DNA of 64,000 nucleotides from Marchantia polymorpha subsp. ruderalis (lineage: Eukaryota; Streptophyta; Marchantiopsida; Marchantiales; Marchantiaceae): contig AP031354.1 in assembly GCA_037833965.1 (NCBI GenBank), positions 29,056,001 through 29,120,000 of the forward strand, given 5' to 3'. The notes under the pieces were generated by a model that saw only the letters and a list, made by a program, of their open reading frames with translations, was not told the DNA's origin and did not search any database. The position numbers were made by a program, and so were the translations under genes. Shown in pieces: positions 21,165 through 32,570 of the stretch; position 1 is the stretch's first letter; every line of letters starts with the position of its first letter.

Positions 21165-22263
21165 TTTAAGGTTGAGATTTATGTCTAAACCTATAATAAT
21201 CTCTTCGGGCAAAGACAATCGTCTTTGTAATCATTCTCGCAGGGGGTCCATGGATTTGTTGCGACTAAGGGTTTCCCTTGTGTCAGTTATCTGGCAACTA
21301 ACTTTTGACCACCATACCTGCACCGTTGTACCGTATACTCTTGCAGCATTGTTAACGTTCTGCTGTCGTGACACGAATCAAGTGAAAACTCTTGGTCCTT
21401 CTACTTGCATATTTATTGCTGCGCACATGCTCTCGAAATTTCAACAAGACGCCGCAACAGACAAGTTAGTAATGCATAGTACACTCTTTCATCTTAATTT
21501 TCTCTATTCGTCGAATATTTCTCATTTAAGTTGGCATCATGTTAACTGCTTTGATGCAGAAATTCCTTCAGAGCAGTATTGTATTGTATTCTAGTTCTTT
21601 TACTTTTTACATTATACTATTGTAATGAAGTGCGGGGACTCGTTCAACTTTTTACTAAAGCCACCGCAACTGGGCCGACGGCTGCACTTCATACGAACAC
21701 CGTTAGGAGACGGCGTCCCCTAATGCTATTGGCTTTGCCGCCTCTTCCTCTTCTACTCAAACCCTTGTCCCTATGTACGCTGTCGTTTTCTTCCAGCTCC
21801 AGCGACCAGGACCATATCCGCCGAGTATATTTACTGATACTGATATTTCTCCGGCCCATGGTCGTCCATCCACTTGTTTGGAAGTGGGAGTTCTTTCCAA
21901 CTGATTCACGAAACAGTCGGGTGGTGTTGATTACAGAGTGCCTGGAAAAGAAGGTTTTTGGAGTCCAAGTAGTCAATTTGTGGTAAAGTCGTCCATAGCC
22001 CGTGTCGTTCAAAGCCGATTCTCACGAGTGATTCTTCTTAGGTTCTTAGTTGCGATTGGCGACCCTTCTCGTTCTCATTACTTTCGTCGAATCTCAAATT
22101 AGCATGTGCAGACCGCTGGCCTGCTCCTCCTTGCTCCCATCTCAGATGTAATAATCTTCCTCGGTATCCTTCGACGCGCTGAAGAACATCGTATGGAGAA
22201 TTACCAGCTTTCACGTAAAAGCATCAATTCTGTTACTTTCTATTCAAAGAATTTTCAGACTGG
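21165..22263. repeat. Segmental duplication block 2, second copy
   Basis: Copy of 6130-7303, with one 30-bp unit instead of two at about 21666 and one 16-bp GTGGTAAAGTC-type unit instead of two at about 21975. It ends at the insertion site AAGAT (22264-22268). Confidence 0.88.
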
Positions 22264-22268
22264 AAGAT
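22264..22268. other. Left 5-bp target site duplication (AAGAT)
   Basis: AAGAT at 22264-22268 and again at 27226-27230 flanks the insertion. The uninterrupted paralogous site in the first unit reads CAGAT (7304-7308). The single A/C difference is shared by both flanks, so it predates the insertion. Confidence 0.85.
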
Positions 22269-22425
22269 TGTAATAACCCACCAAAGGCTAAAACTGCAGT
22301 ATGGTGGTAAAAAGATCAAACCCACAGGGACAGAGGCAACACACAAAGTAAAAAGTGTCACGTTTAACAGACTTTTGTAGAGTTTGAATTCTCAGGGGAC
22401 TGTCACTCCCAGAAATACTGCAGTG

Positions 22426-22522
22426 CTCGACTCGGAGGCCACTCGGAGGATGCTCGACTCGGAGGTCACTCGGAGGATGCTCAACTCGGAGGATGCTCGA
22501 CTCGGAGGATGCTCGGAGGATG
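22426..22522. repeat. CTCGGAGGATG-type minisatellite
   Basis: Imperfect head-to-tail copies of CTCGACTCGGAGG and ACTCGGAGGATG, about 11-22 bp apart, inside the insertion. Confidence 0.85.
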
Positions 22523-22545
22523 CACAGTGCAGCGTAAGTCACTCA

Positions 22546-22571
22546 ACACACACACACACACACACACACAC
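22546..22571. repeat. (AC)n microsatellite
   Basis: About 13 uninterrupted AC dinucleotides. A shorter AC tract recurs at about 22846-22859. Confidence 0.95.
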
Positions 22572-23284
22572 CTGAAACTGGAAAAGCACAACTCGGAGGT
22601 CGGTCAGGACCTCCGCTTAGGATTTCAGGGGGAAAGTATCTCAAAAGTTTACTCAGAGGCTCTGCAGGTAGTGACTCCCACTCCGGCTTTTACAGCCCTT
22701 CCGCCAGGAACTAGCGTAGGGAACCCGGACTGGACTTCCCACTTCGGAACGAAGTCCCTCATACGCAGTGGACGTCACCCCCGACTCACACCAAGCGCAG
22801 AGAGTACAAGCCCGACTGAGAACTCAACTGAGACACAATCCAGTAACACACACACACAACCTGAATTGCAAACCAAGGTTTACACGAAGTAACAAAACTT
22901 CACTTTGGCATTCAGGGGAAACTTTCCCTAGGAGTACAATCAGGATATGTCACTCGAAGGAGTAAGGGGGAACTGTTCAAGTCTCTAACTCGCAACCGGC
23001 TCTGAGCATCAGAAATCACCCGCAGGTGTAGATCTGCACTACTCAAGTCTCTAACCGGTGTACGAGCTCTGAACATTCAGCCGAAGGCCTTCAGCTACAA
23101 CATGCGGTAACTTCACTATGCTGCAGCTCCTCTACGTGGTGCCAGGACCAAATGCACAAACACGCCGAGAAAGTGAGTTCCTGATCTGCACTTCCGAAAC
23201 CGGAAGAGTCCCAAGGCAAAACGCCTTGAACTACTTTATACCCTCTAAGGTCCTAACTAACACTACTCTGCACTATCTGCTACT

Positions 23285-25708
23285 CTAAAATCCTGCACAA
23301 AACCAAACTACACTACTGCACTCTGCAGATCCGGTGCTGCGCCTCCTGCGCGCCGGACTGCCTCGCACTTTCTCTCTACCCTGCCAATCTTCCGACCGGC
23401 TGCGCAACCCCAGTCGCCGAAGGACGGCAGTCACTTCCGACTCTAAGTGCGCCATAGTGTCGCGCGCACCCGACAAGAAGGCTTCTAACTTCCTTGCTAC
23501 TCGCCGCCGACTCCGACTGTCACCCTCCGTCAATGCCGCCGCCCGAAGCTCAAACTCCCTGAGTGTGATCTTCTCTTGAGCTGCCACCTCCCAATGGGCA
23601 TATCCTTTTAGACAGTGAGTCACCCGCGTCACCAACTCTTCTCGCGTCCGGCTGCTGCCTTCCACCTCTGCTAGCTGCATCTCCGCATCTGCGCGCTGCG
23701 CCCTCAATTCCGCGCACTCGGATTGCAAGTTGCGCAACAACTCCTCATCCTTCTTGCGTGTACTTTGACTTTCTTCTAATGCGCGCGTTTGGCGCGCAAG
23801 CTCCTCTGTTAAGATGCGGTTTTGTCTCCGCTCTTCCTGCAATTCCGACTCGATCTTTGCCCGCATTAGCTCAGCATCCGCCTGGGCTTTCGTCGCCACA
23901 TCCTCCCGCTGTTGTTGCAGGGTTTGGTGTAGCCTCTGCGTGATCGCCAGGTGCTGTCGGAGGGCAGTATACCTATCCTGCAATGTTTGGCACCTAGAGG
24001 CCCAAGTGGCCACCTTGCTCCTCGTCCTGCGCTTGACAATCTCCACATAAGACTGCGGTTTTCTGGAACTCGAGTACTTTGATGTCTTGCGATCCAAATA
24101 TCGCAGGAGTGGAACTATCTGCTCGCACAATACCCCTGTTGGCGTCTTCTGCACAGAGTCCGCTTCCTGCTCTTCCGAACTCGTCTCATCCTCTGTTTCG
24201 AGGATTTCAGTCGCCACAGAATCTCTTGGCGACTCCCTGGAACTGTGGCGCGCGGCAGCTTCCGCCGCGACTGCCGCTCCACTCCCTACTAAAATATCCA
24301 AGGCAGTGGGGGATCCCACTGCCTGAGCCCCTGTTCCGGCTCGATCTTCGGTTCTCGAAGGGGTCGGCGCCGCAGTCACTTTTGTCATCCTTGCACCGCC
24401 CGCTTCTACTGCCTGTTCTTCCGGCGCGATCTGTGCGGAAGGTGTCTTCGCCGGAGGTGTGTCCGCCGAAGGCGCCCGCACAATGGTCGCTGGCCCTGTC
24501 CGTCTCGCAGTCGGCGAATCTGGCCGACTCTCAGTTGACCGACTCGCAGTCGGCCGACTAGCAGTTGTCCGACTGGCAGTCGGATCCACCCTGCGCGTCT
24601 TTACTCCACTTGGCCTGCTTGCTGGAGGCGTTTTCCCGGAAGCGCCTTCTGCCGAAGACGACCCTCTGAGGGTTGTTGGCTTGTCAGCCAAACTCCCTTC
24701 TGCTTCCGGCCTGCTATCCGGTTCAACGCACTGCTCAGTTGGCCGTACTTCAGTTGGCCGTCCTTCAGTCGCCCGACTCGCAGTCGGCCGACTGTCAGTT
24801 CACCTGTCTTCTTCTGGAGGCATCGGTGCCTTCTGCGCAGAGGTGTTCGCCGACCTCCCCAGAATCTGCGCGATTATCTCCTCCTGCGTGGGCAGGATAC
24901 TCCGCCGGACCGGAGTACGGCCGGTCTCCTCAGAACTAGTTGGCAACACCACTTTGCGTGCCCTCTGTTTCGGCCAGCTGTGAGGCTCGTTGGTTGGTAG
25001 ACTCCGAGTCGGCGCAGCGGGAGCTTCCGGCTGCTTGTCTTTAGGTCTCTCATCCCATTTCCGCTTCCGCGGTGCGCGCTCACTTCGACGCTCTTCTGCT
25101 GCTCTTGCTGGAGCCGGAGCTGGAGCTGGACTGGCAGGTGCTTCGTCCGGATCTGTGTCCACTTCGGCCTCCCGCAAGTATCTTCCTAGATAACTCCGGG
25201 TCAGCAGCGGGAACCGTGTCCACTCTGAAGTTGTCAAACATCCCATCGCTCGATAAAACACGATCAGGTAAGGCGAAAGATGATTGAGGGTCCCTCCTCT
25301 CTCTTCTTGCGCATGTTGGTGCGTCATCTTCCACAGGAGTCGTGCCCAATGAACCGGAGCTCCTGACAACACTAGCTCCACAAAGCCCACTTGCCAACCA
25401 TGCATGTAGGCGGTCTTGGTCGGCTGCAATATCTGAAGCAATGTAGTCGCGACATTTCTCCGCAATCGATCTTTGTAATCCCGTGTCCGGAAACCGTTCT
25501 TGGGATGCCTGGCAACTTTGAAAAGATCATTGTAAGAGATTTCTTCCTCCTTGGACACCTTCACGCTCTCGGCCTCGAAGAGGAGAAACCCTTCCTCGCC
25601 TGCACACCTTCCTAACACCTGCGCCCAATCACTAATGTCCCACCTCTCTAGATGTGAGCGGAATTCGCGCGAGGGCTTGTGTTTCTCCTGCAGATACTCG
25701 TGCACCAT
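23285..25708 (-). pseudogene. Element-encoded gag-like/coiled-coil ORF with one in-frame stop
   Basis: ATG at 25708 (stop codon immediately upstream in frame) opens a frame of 302 codons ending at TGA (24802-24800). The same frame continues without further stop to 23285, 807 codons in all. The N-terminal 200 residues form a globular, Trp-rich domain (motifs HLSPYLIVFYRAMG, WTRFPLL). The middle is low-complexity, rich in Pro, Ala, Ser and Arg, with SRPTASR-like repeats on both sides of the stop, which supports one original protein. The C-terminal part (roughly codons 560-770) is a long Gln/Glu/Arg-rich coiled coil. The stop lies in an arginine-rich repeat where CGA would fit, so a CGA-to-TGA change is likely; readthrough is an alternative. 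The N-terminal part may relate to plant mobile-domain or gag proteins, but I cannot establish that. Confidence 0.6.
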
Positions 25709-26339
25709 CTACGGACATGTCCAGTTCCATCCTCACAGGAGGAAATCAAGCTTCAGCCTTGTTAACACATCTTGGAATGCGCGCAGGCCGATCTGCGGCA
25801 CTCTTAGTGGGGACACTCGCAGCTGGGGGACCTTCGACATCTCTCTTGCTGTTCCTGCACACACACAGACGTTCTCCCTTCCGCTCGATCTCTCACAATC
25901 GCCGCTGCACGTCGGCCGCTCAGACACTGACTAAAATCGCTCTCTCTTCTCTTGCGCGCTCAATTTCGCTGCACGCAAACTCTCTGCAAGGTCCGTCAAG
26001 ATCCTCGCGCAACTCGTCTCCGCACTCTCTCTTCTCACTGCAGGTCTCTCCGCCCTTGCGCTTAATCTCTGAAGCTGGAAAACTCACAATCAAGAATGAG
26101 AGAATGAGACTGGAGATCAGTCTTTTCTTCTCCGAATTCAAGATCGCCCAACGTTCTCACTGGTTACAGTCAAACTTGATTACACCGCCGGCTATACGGC
26201 CTAACGGTTCTCCCTCGCATGCTCGAATTCACGACTCCGCACTGCGCGCATTCGCATGCGTGAACGTTGAATTCTCCCGCCGCCATCGTCTTCCGGACTC
26301 GAGTTCGCCGCAGTGGAGCGTATGCTTCGACTAGGTTGT
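25709..26339 (-). other. Leader region of the element ORF
   Basis: Upstream of the element ORF on its strand. Open frames on both strands are short and featureless; I see no start signal that I can name. Confidence 0.35.
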
Positions 26340-27070
26340 CTTTTCCTAACCTGACCATCGCCGGAGGCGTATCGCCGCTGGCGTATTCCTTCTCCGTCGT
26401 CGCCTCGCTGGAGGCGCACATCAAGTCGGCGCGAATTACGCCGGCGCGTATTCGTACCACTTGTTTTGTCCGTTCTGCCCAGCCTATCGCCGACGGCGCA
26501 TATCCCGCCGACGCAAATCATGCCAGCGCACCCGCCTATCCGCGCCAAGTCGGAGGCGTACATCCGGCCGGCGCTTCTCTTCCGTTGCGCAGCCGTCAAA
26601 GGCGCTTCCGCCTCTGAGTTGATCTACTCCCATGAGCGCGTGGTTCCGCCGAAAGCGCATCGCCAAAGGCGTACGGGAGTCCTTTCCGACGGTGAACCCT
26701 AGCGCGAACGGCGCATGTCCGGATGCGAGTTTTCCGACGCTCATAACTTCTTCGTCCCTGATCTATCTCCGGCGCTCTTGGGCTCGTTAGAACGAGCGTC
26801 CTAAGCTCTTTTCAATGCAACCTCAACCAACTGGAACTACCGTGGATCCTAATTGTTATGAAGGTTTCCCTCCCGCGCTAGTGGCGCAACGCCGAAGGCG
26901 CACTCATGGTCGGAAGCCTTCAGAGGTCCTTGCCGGCTTCTGACGTCTTCAGCGACATCTCCTCTGGAGGTGTCTGTGCCGGAAGCGTATCTTCCCTAAG
27001 CGCTGGAAGCGCGTGGGTAGAGACACCTCAGTAAAGGAGATATTGCCGAAGGCGCCGAAGGCATTTGGCG
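26340..27070. repeat. Degenerate CG-rich palindromic motif cluster
   Basis: Many scattered variants of GCCGNAGGCG (for example GCCGGAGGCGTA, GCCGACGGCGCA, GCCGAAGGCGC, GCTGGAGGCGC) spaced irregularly, often followed by TAT or CAT. Each core is a short palindrome-like CCGNNGG/GCG. They lie in the 5' part of the element relative to its ORF. Confidence 0.6.
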
Positions 27071-27225
27071 CTGGTACGTCCAACTTCGCGATTCTTCGTG
27101 ACCTCGTGACGATCTCCTCAATCCACTCTATTTAACGTACCATTTTCTAACTACAGACAATGCTTGGGTACTTCTTTTCTAAAATTGTTTAAATTCTGCA
27201 AAAAAACAAAAAGTGTGTTACCACA

Positions 27226-27230
27226 AAGAT
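27226..27230. other. Right 5-bp target site duplication (AAGAT)
   Basis: Matches 22264-22268; block 3 sequence resumes immediately (GCTTTGGCTAGG). Confidence 0.85.
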
Positions 27231-29817
27231 GCTTTGGCTAGGTTGTGTTGTTTATAAGTTTTAATGTGGAATAACTGCAGCAGAGACACCAAGTCTATTA
27301 TAGCTGTCTCTCAAGATCCGCTCGCGATTACACACAGGTCATTGGGTAGTTGATTAACGATCAAAAGGAGCTGTTGCGCACCAATGCGAAATTTCGAGCT
27401 TGGGCTTCCCTAGGCTCCTCCCTTAGACTTGTGAGAGACATGCCATAAAGACAAGAGGCCACATCTTCATGGAAAGATGCAACCAAAAAACTAACAGTAA
27501 ATTACTCATGGAATATCCCTATTAATTCTTCGCTTAACGTCCAAGGTTTCATTGAAGATTTTCTGCATTAAGCTGTGAATAATCCCATGATGAGTGCAAC
27601 CCAGCCACCCAGAAAAGTGTTCTAGAATAGTATCCAGAACGATGCAAAGATTTACGCCGATTTCTTGATTACTTATAATGAGCCAGTTTAGGATTTTAGC
27701 ATACGGTGCTTTTCTATCGACAATTGTAGTTTAAGTGAAGCCAAACTAAATTTCGGATATCTGCATGGTCCGACCACATGCAGTGTTCAAGATGTGGACT
27801 TTCCTCACCTGGAATTCGCAACACTCGTCATGAATTCAAGCGGCAGGATCTGGAAAAGACGAAACCAGAGGGCATACCTCCTGGGTTAGATTGTTTGGCA
27901 TGTGATTTGAAAAACACTGCAGTTTTACTTTGAGGTATGAGAAAGAGTTGGTGAGAAAGAGGGTCAAGAATTTAGAATCCGAATGATTTCTTAGATATGT
28001 GACTGCATCGAGTTAAGATTTGTTGGGCCCAATCTGTCGTCTCTGCTGATTTTCGTATGAACTGGGTGCCTCACCACATCATCAATCTTGCCATCAGAAA
28101 CAGGTCTGCTGCCGTCTCTGCAAGTCGGCACCGCCTTGCCAGGCGCGCCGACTCCAAAGAATTGCCGAGTTTCAGCGATCAAATTGTGTACTAAGGACTA
28201 CTTTCCCGTACCTGATCTCAGCGTGGGCACATGTAAGAACTTGTGGACCTCTACTACTGCAGACTCTAGATCAATTCTAGCTTAGTTTTCCTAATGAATG
28301 GCGTGCAGTATTAAAATATGATCCGATGCTACGTTGTCTTCTCAATGTCCATTCCGCCTACCGTTTTCAGGCAAGGGTGATCCGAAATCACCATAATGAG
28401 ACAAAGGCATCGGAAATGGTTTAGACAGATGAACAAATCCATCGTTTTTGTGACCGAGTCTTATGGACTATTTGGCTACAATAGGGAAAGTCCAGGGACT
28501 CCCTGAACTATACTTGTTGTCAGTTCTCTCTCTGGCAGGGATCGAACTGACATTGCACATGGTCTGAAAAATACGGTTTATGGACAATTCAAAACCGTGG
28601 CTATCTTCTTCACAAAGTTTATGAAGTTCGGATTTGAGAACGCCGAGGTACTCCAGCTTGTGCAGACTGCGCAAGGTCAACTAGAGTTACATATGAGTCA
28701 CCGCAAGTATGAGTATTAGTGCATGAAGTGAATTGGGCTGCAGGACTTCGACTCGTTTTTGGATTCTTTTTCATTGCCGGGCATCTCCGAGGTCCATGCG
28801 ACTCAAGGTGGTACAGTTATTTGTACACTGAATAGAGTCACTGGAATTTCGAAGGTGCTGTAAGTGAAACTATTTTCTCGATGTCACAATGACACATGTT
28901 TCGAGATTAAATTCTATCGAACTCAGAAGCTTCATAGCGCTGTCATTATGCCCACATGGTGAATAATGTTTTCCTCGGACCCTGACGCCGCATTCCAGAA
29001 GAACAAACATCCGGTCCTCACTTATGAGGTAGAATTGCTGGTGGAACACAGTTTGGAGATGTTACGTGTTTCATAGCATTTTAACCCATCACCCCCAATA
29101 TCATACTTGTGCTAATCTATGCGATTCTGCTTGATTTTACTATTCCCGTAACCCAGCAGCTCGATAATACTCACCCGTAGAGGAGAGGCTTCTTCATGAT
29201 TGCTTTGGAAGCAGCCTCATAAGCCTTCAGCCGCTTGGAGGATGGTGGTACTCGGTCGCACCAATCTCCATGAACAAAATGCTCAGTTTCATTGTGACAA
29301 CGGTTGGCACTTCCTGCGTTCAGACTAGTAAACCACGAGAGGTTACCTACCGGTTTCTAAAGTCAACATTCCTCCTGTGGGCCCCTAGGATGAGCCGAAG
29401 TTATAAGGAAATTTCTGCGCTGAAATTTTCCAACTGAGGGTTGGCTTGAAACGCGTTTTAAAAGAAGATAAAGCTGTGGCTTGATTCTGTTGGACTCTGA
29501 TGCTTGTACTTGTTAGGTAAGGTCCCACAATAAAGATCGAAAGTATGCAATCGAGCATCTTCACTTTCTTTTGTGGAGTGGACCGGAGTAAGTTGGAAAC
29601 AAGTCTGGAATGAAAAGTAGTACAGTAAGCAACTCCCGGTTGGAGTTGATAAATTTAATAAGTTTCTGGAGCTGTGAAGAATAAAAAATTATAGTGTATT
29701 TTAGAAGACCTTGCATTAAAAGTCAATGCCAATCATTACAGTAGGATAGCTATGTTGTCATCAGACTGAGTGAACTACACTTTTCACTTGTATGCAAAAG
29801 GGATTCCTAGGGTAAAG
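27231..29817. repeat. Segmental duplication block 3, second copy
   Basis: Same length (2,587 bp) as 7309-9895 with scattered substitutions. The P-loop relic within it (28069-28248, minus strand) has an added stop codon after GTGK. Confidence 0.9.
28069..28248 (-). pseudogene. P-loop fragment, second copy, extra stop
   Basis: Copy of 8147-8326; the serine codon after GTGK (TCG in the first copy) is TAG here. This confirms that the fragment is not under coding constraint. Confidence 0.4.
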
Positions 29818-29999
29818 TAAGGTTCTCCTCAAAGACACCCATGCAGAATCCAAGAATTCTAGGCAGTACCAATAGTGAGTCTACCCTACAATAATTAACA
29901 AAACATTGGAGAAAAGATTGCGTGGTTGTCTGCTGCTGATTCTGTGCGCAAGGGAGTTAGTTAAAAAAAATGATTGATCTCGAGGCTGCAGTATTAGAT

Positions 30000-30188
30000 C
30001 TCCATAGATTCTTGCATGAGCCCACGTTGAGAACAGGTACGGGAAAGTCTTCCTTAGTACGCATTTTGAGACTATTTGCTAGCTAAAAGTCGCCAACTCC
30101 TGGAAATCGGCGTGCCTGGCAATGTGGTGCAGATTTGCAGAAACGGAAGCAGACTTGTTTATGATGGCAAGATTGATGATGTGGTGAG
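30000..30188 (+). pseudogene. P-loop fragment in opposite orientation
   Basis: The plus strand reads PTLRTGTGKSSLVRIL, then a stop, then SRQLLEIGVPGNVV...GKIDDVV. It is homologous at DNA level to the minus-strand fragments at 8147-8326 and 28069-28248, but inverted and more diverged. The Walker-A-like core GTGKSS is at 30036-30053. Confidence 0.45.
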
Positions 30189-31014
30189 GTTTGAACTGTT
30201 CAATAGTCTGTCTTCTAATAAATACGAACTCAACATGATTTTTCTGTATTCATGTTCATTCATTTTAGCTTTGCAAATTTTAATTTAACAAGTTCATCTG
30301 GTCCGCTATGGATTCCCAAAAAGTCAAAACACGACAATGTGATGAAGATTCGAGAGAGGTTTTTAGTTTCCACTATAGCACATCCAGCAGGAAGTCATCC
30401 GTCACCAGTTACTGCAGCAATGCATCGACAATGATTTCATTGTAGACATGGGCAGGGATCTGAGAAAGTGGGTAATGAGAAACATACACTTCTTATGACA
30501 GGGTGGGGACTATTGCGCTTTCCTGAGACCGTTCCGGTAGATCCCAAAAGCGACTGCAGGTAAAAGGAGGTATTGTTTGTGCAAAGCTTATGTCGTGAAT
30601 TTTGTGATGGGAATTACAACTGCAGTTGAATTGGAGCTACAGATTCTCCTGACTGCCAGTTGTCTTTGAAAAATATAGCTAAGTTGTCATAGTGGATGAT
30701 GTGCCCCCCATAAAATATGATCTGATGCCAACCTGTATTCCCAATTTCCATTCCGCCTTCCGTTTGGCAAGGTTGAATCTAAATCACCATAAGAAGACAA
30801 GGCATCGGAAATGATTAAGACAGAGTAACAAATTGATCGTTTTTTGACTGGGTCTTATTGACTATTTGACTATAACAAGGATAGAACAGGGAGCTGATTG
30901 ACACCGAACATGGTCCGTAGCCATCTGGGAAGACTATTCATGGACAATTCGAAACTGTGGATATATTTTTCACAAGGTTTATGAAGTTGGGATTTGAGAA
31001 CGCCGAGGTCCTCC

Positions 31015-31300
31015 TACCTCGTCACTTTTGGGGGAACGCGAACTCGATGGCAGGCTATCTCGGCCCGCAGCCCGACCTCCCGCTTGGACCAGGGACCGGG
31101 GCAGCCGGTCCCTGGTTTAGGGGTGTGGGCCCCACACACCTAAAAATACAGAGTCCAAGTTACATGCCCGGAAGGGAGGCCGCGAGGGAAGAGCCCAATG
31201 GTCGAGCGGTAGCGGGAGGGCCCTCCCTGGTCGAAGCGGGAGGTCGGGCCCGGGCGGGCAGAAAAAGGGGAGTGAGGAGCCCTTGGACGAGGGTCCCCCC
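31015..31300. mobile_element. GC-rich foldback insertion in block 3 copy
   Basis: Interrupts the block 3 reading between AACGCCGAGGTCCTCC and CACTTGTGCAGACTGCG. Contains 25-bp inverted arms at 31071-31095 (starting CCCGACCTCCCGC) and 31224-31248 (ending GGGAGGTCGGG) with one mismatch, and an inner GGACCGGGGCAGCCGGTCC hairpin. GC content is far above its surroundings. No coding capacity; no clear target duplication. Confidence 0.6.
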
Positions 31301-32189
31301 ACTTGTGCAGACTGCGCACGGTCAACCAGAGTTACATACATGAGTCACCGCAAGTATAAATACTAGTGCATGATGAAGAGAATTCGGCTGCTGGACTACG
31401 ACTCGTTTCTGGATTCTTCTTCATTGCGGGGCATCTCCGAGCTCCGTGCGACTCAAGGTGGTACACAGTTGTTTGTACACTGAATAGAGTCACTGGAATT
31501 TTGAAGGTGCTGTAAGTGAAACTATTTTCTCGATGTCACAAGGACACTTGTTTCGAGATTAAATTCTATCGAAATCAGAAGCTTCATAGCGCTGTCATTA
31601 TTTCCACTTTGTGAATTATGTTTTCCTCATACCTTGACGCTGCATTCCAGAAGAACAAACATCAAGACGGCAGTCATTTATGATGTTGAGTTGTTGGTGG
31701 AACACAGTTTGGAGATGTTACGTGGTTCATAGCATTTTAATTAATCACCCGCGATATCATACTTGTGCTAATCTATGCGATTCTGCATGATTTTCACTAT
31801 TCCCGTATCCCAGCAGCTCAATAGTGCTCACCTGTAGATGAGAGGCTTCTTCATGATTGCTTGGAGAGCGACCTCATAAGCGTTCATCCACTTGGAGGAT
31901 GGTGGTACTCAGTCGCACCAATCTCCATGAACAAAATGCTCAGTTTTATAGTGACAGCGTGGTTGGCACTTCCTGCGTTCAGACTGATAAACTGCAAAAG
32001 GGTATATACCGGTTACTAAAGTCAACGTAACTCCTGTGGACACCTAGAATAAACAGAAGCCCAAGGAATAAAGAAGTTTCTGGGTTGAAATATTGAACTG
32101 AGATGAGGTTCGTCTTGAAATGTATGTTTAAAATGATAGATAAAGGTGTGGCGTGATTCTCTTGAACTCTGCAGTTTAGTCATTGTCTT

Positions 32190-32560
32190 GTGCGTTAAAC
32201 TTGTTACGTAAGGTCCCACAATAAAGATCAAAAGTATCTAGCCAAGCATTTCTTCTGTTGATTGAACTGGAGATTCTATTGGACGTTGCAGTTGAAGTAT
32301 TGTCTTGTGTGTTGTACTTGTTAGGTAAGGTCCCACAATAAAGAGTGAAAGTATCCAGCCCTGCATCTTCACTTTCTTGTGTGGAGTGAAATCGAGAATC
32401 CTTCCAGTAACTGGCCGGAGGGTTACACGCAAATGAGTACTACACACTCAATATCAAGGAACCTCTACTTTTGAATACCACAAAAATAATCCAAAAGTAT
32501 TCAACCAAACATCTTCGCCTTCTTCTTGGAGTGCACTGGAGTAAGTTCAATACAAGTTGG
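32190..32560. repeat. Degenerate tandem repeat, about 3 units
   Basis: TTGTTA(C/G)GTAAGGTCCCACAATAAAGA followed by AAAGTATC(T/C)AG and CATCTTC/CTTTCTT occurs at about 32200, 32320 and, more decayed, 32460. It is an expansion of a segment that is single-copy in blocks at 9595 and 29520. Confidence 0.65.
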
Positions 32561-32570
32561 GAGTGAAAAA

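Larger units (their letters stand above)
22269..27225 (-). mobile_element. 4,957-bp non-autonomous insertion with TG...CA ends
   Basis: The insertion begins TGTAATAACCCAC and ends GTGTGTTACCACA; the outer 13 bp are an imperfect inverted repeat (10 of 13 match), starting TG and ending CA. It is flanked by a 5-bp duplication and has an empty site in the paralogous block. Its one long coding frame is on the minus strand (25708-23285). I found no reverse transcriptase, integrase, protease or transposase. I also could not find a direct copy of either end inside the element, so no long terminal repeats are evident. The ends and 5-bp duplication resemble LTR-class integration; a non-autonomous LTR derivative or a TIR element are both possible. 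It contains a CTCGGAGGATG minisatellite, an AC microsatellite and a CG-rich palindromic-motif region. Confidence 0.8.
30660..32570. repeat. Third, diverged copy of block 3 (partial)
   Basis: Aligns with about 8380-9780 and its second copy, in the same order: TTTATGAAGTTgGGATTTGAG, CATTGCgGGGCATCTCCGAG, TTGTACACTGAATAGAGTCAC, CCCACAATAAAGATC. There are many substitutions, plus a 286-bp GC-rich insertion (31015-31300). It represents an older duplication than the 18.5-kb-spaced one. Confidence 0.75.

Noticed and set aside
24079..24983. Plus-strand frames of 160-174 codons in the element
   Set aside because: Mirror of the Pro/Ala/Ser/Arg-rich repeats of the minus-strand ORF; low-complexity only.
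22269..27225. Long terminal repeats in the insertion
   Set aside because: I searched by eye for the first and last about 30 bp repeated directly inside the element and found none; only short inverted similarity of the ends is visible.
31199..31250. tRNA-like A-box (TGGTCGAGCGG) and B-box-like sequence suggesting a SINE
   Set aside because: The boxes are only about 20 nt apart and lie within a palindrome; no poly-A or short tandem tail follows.
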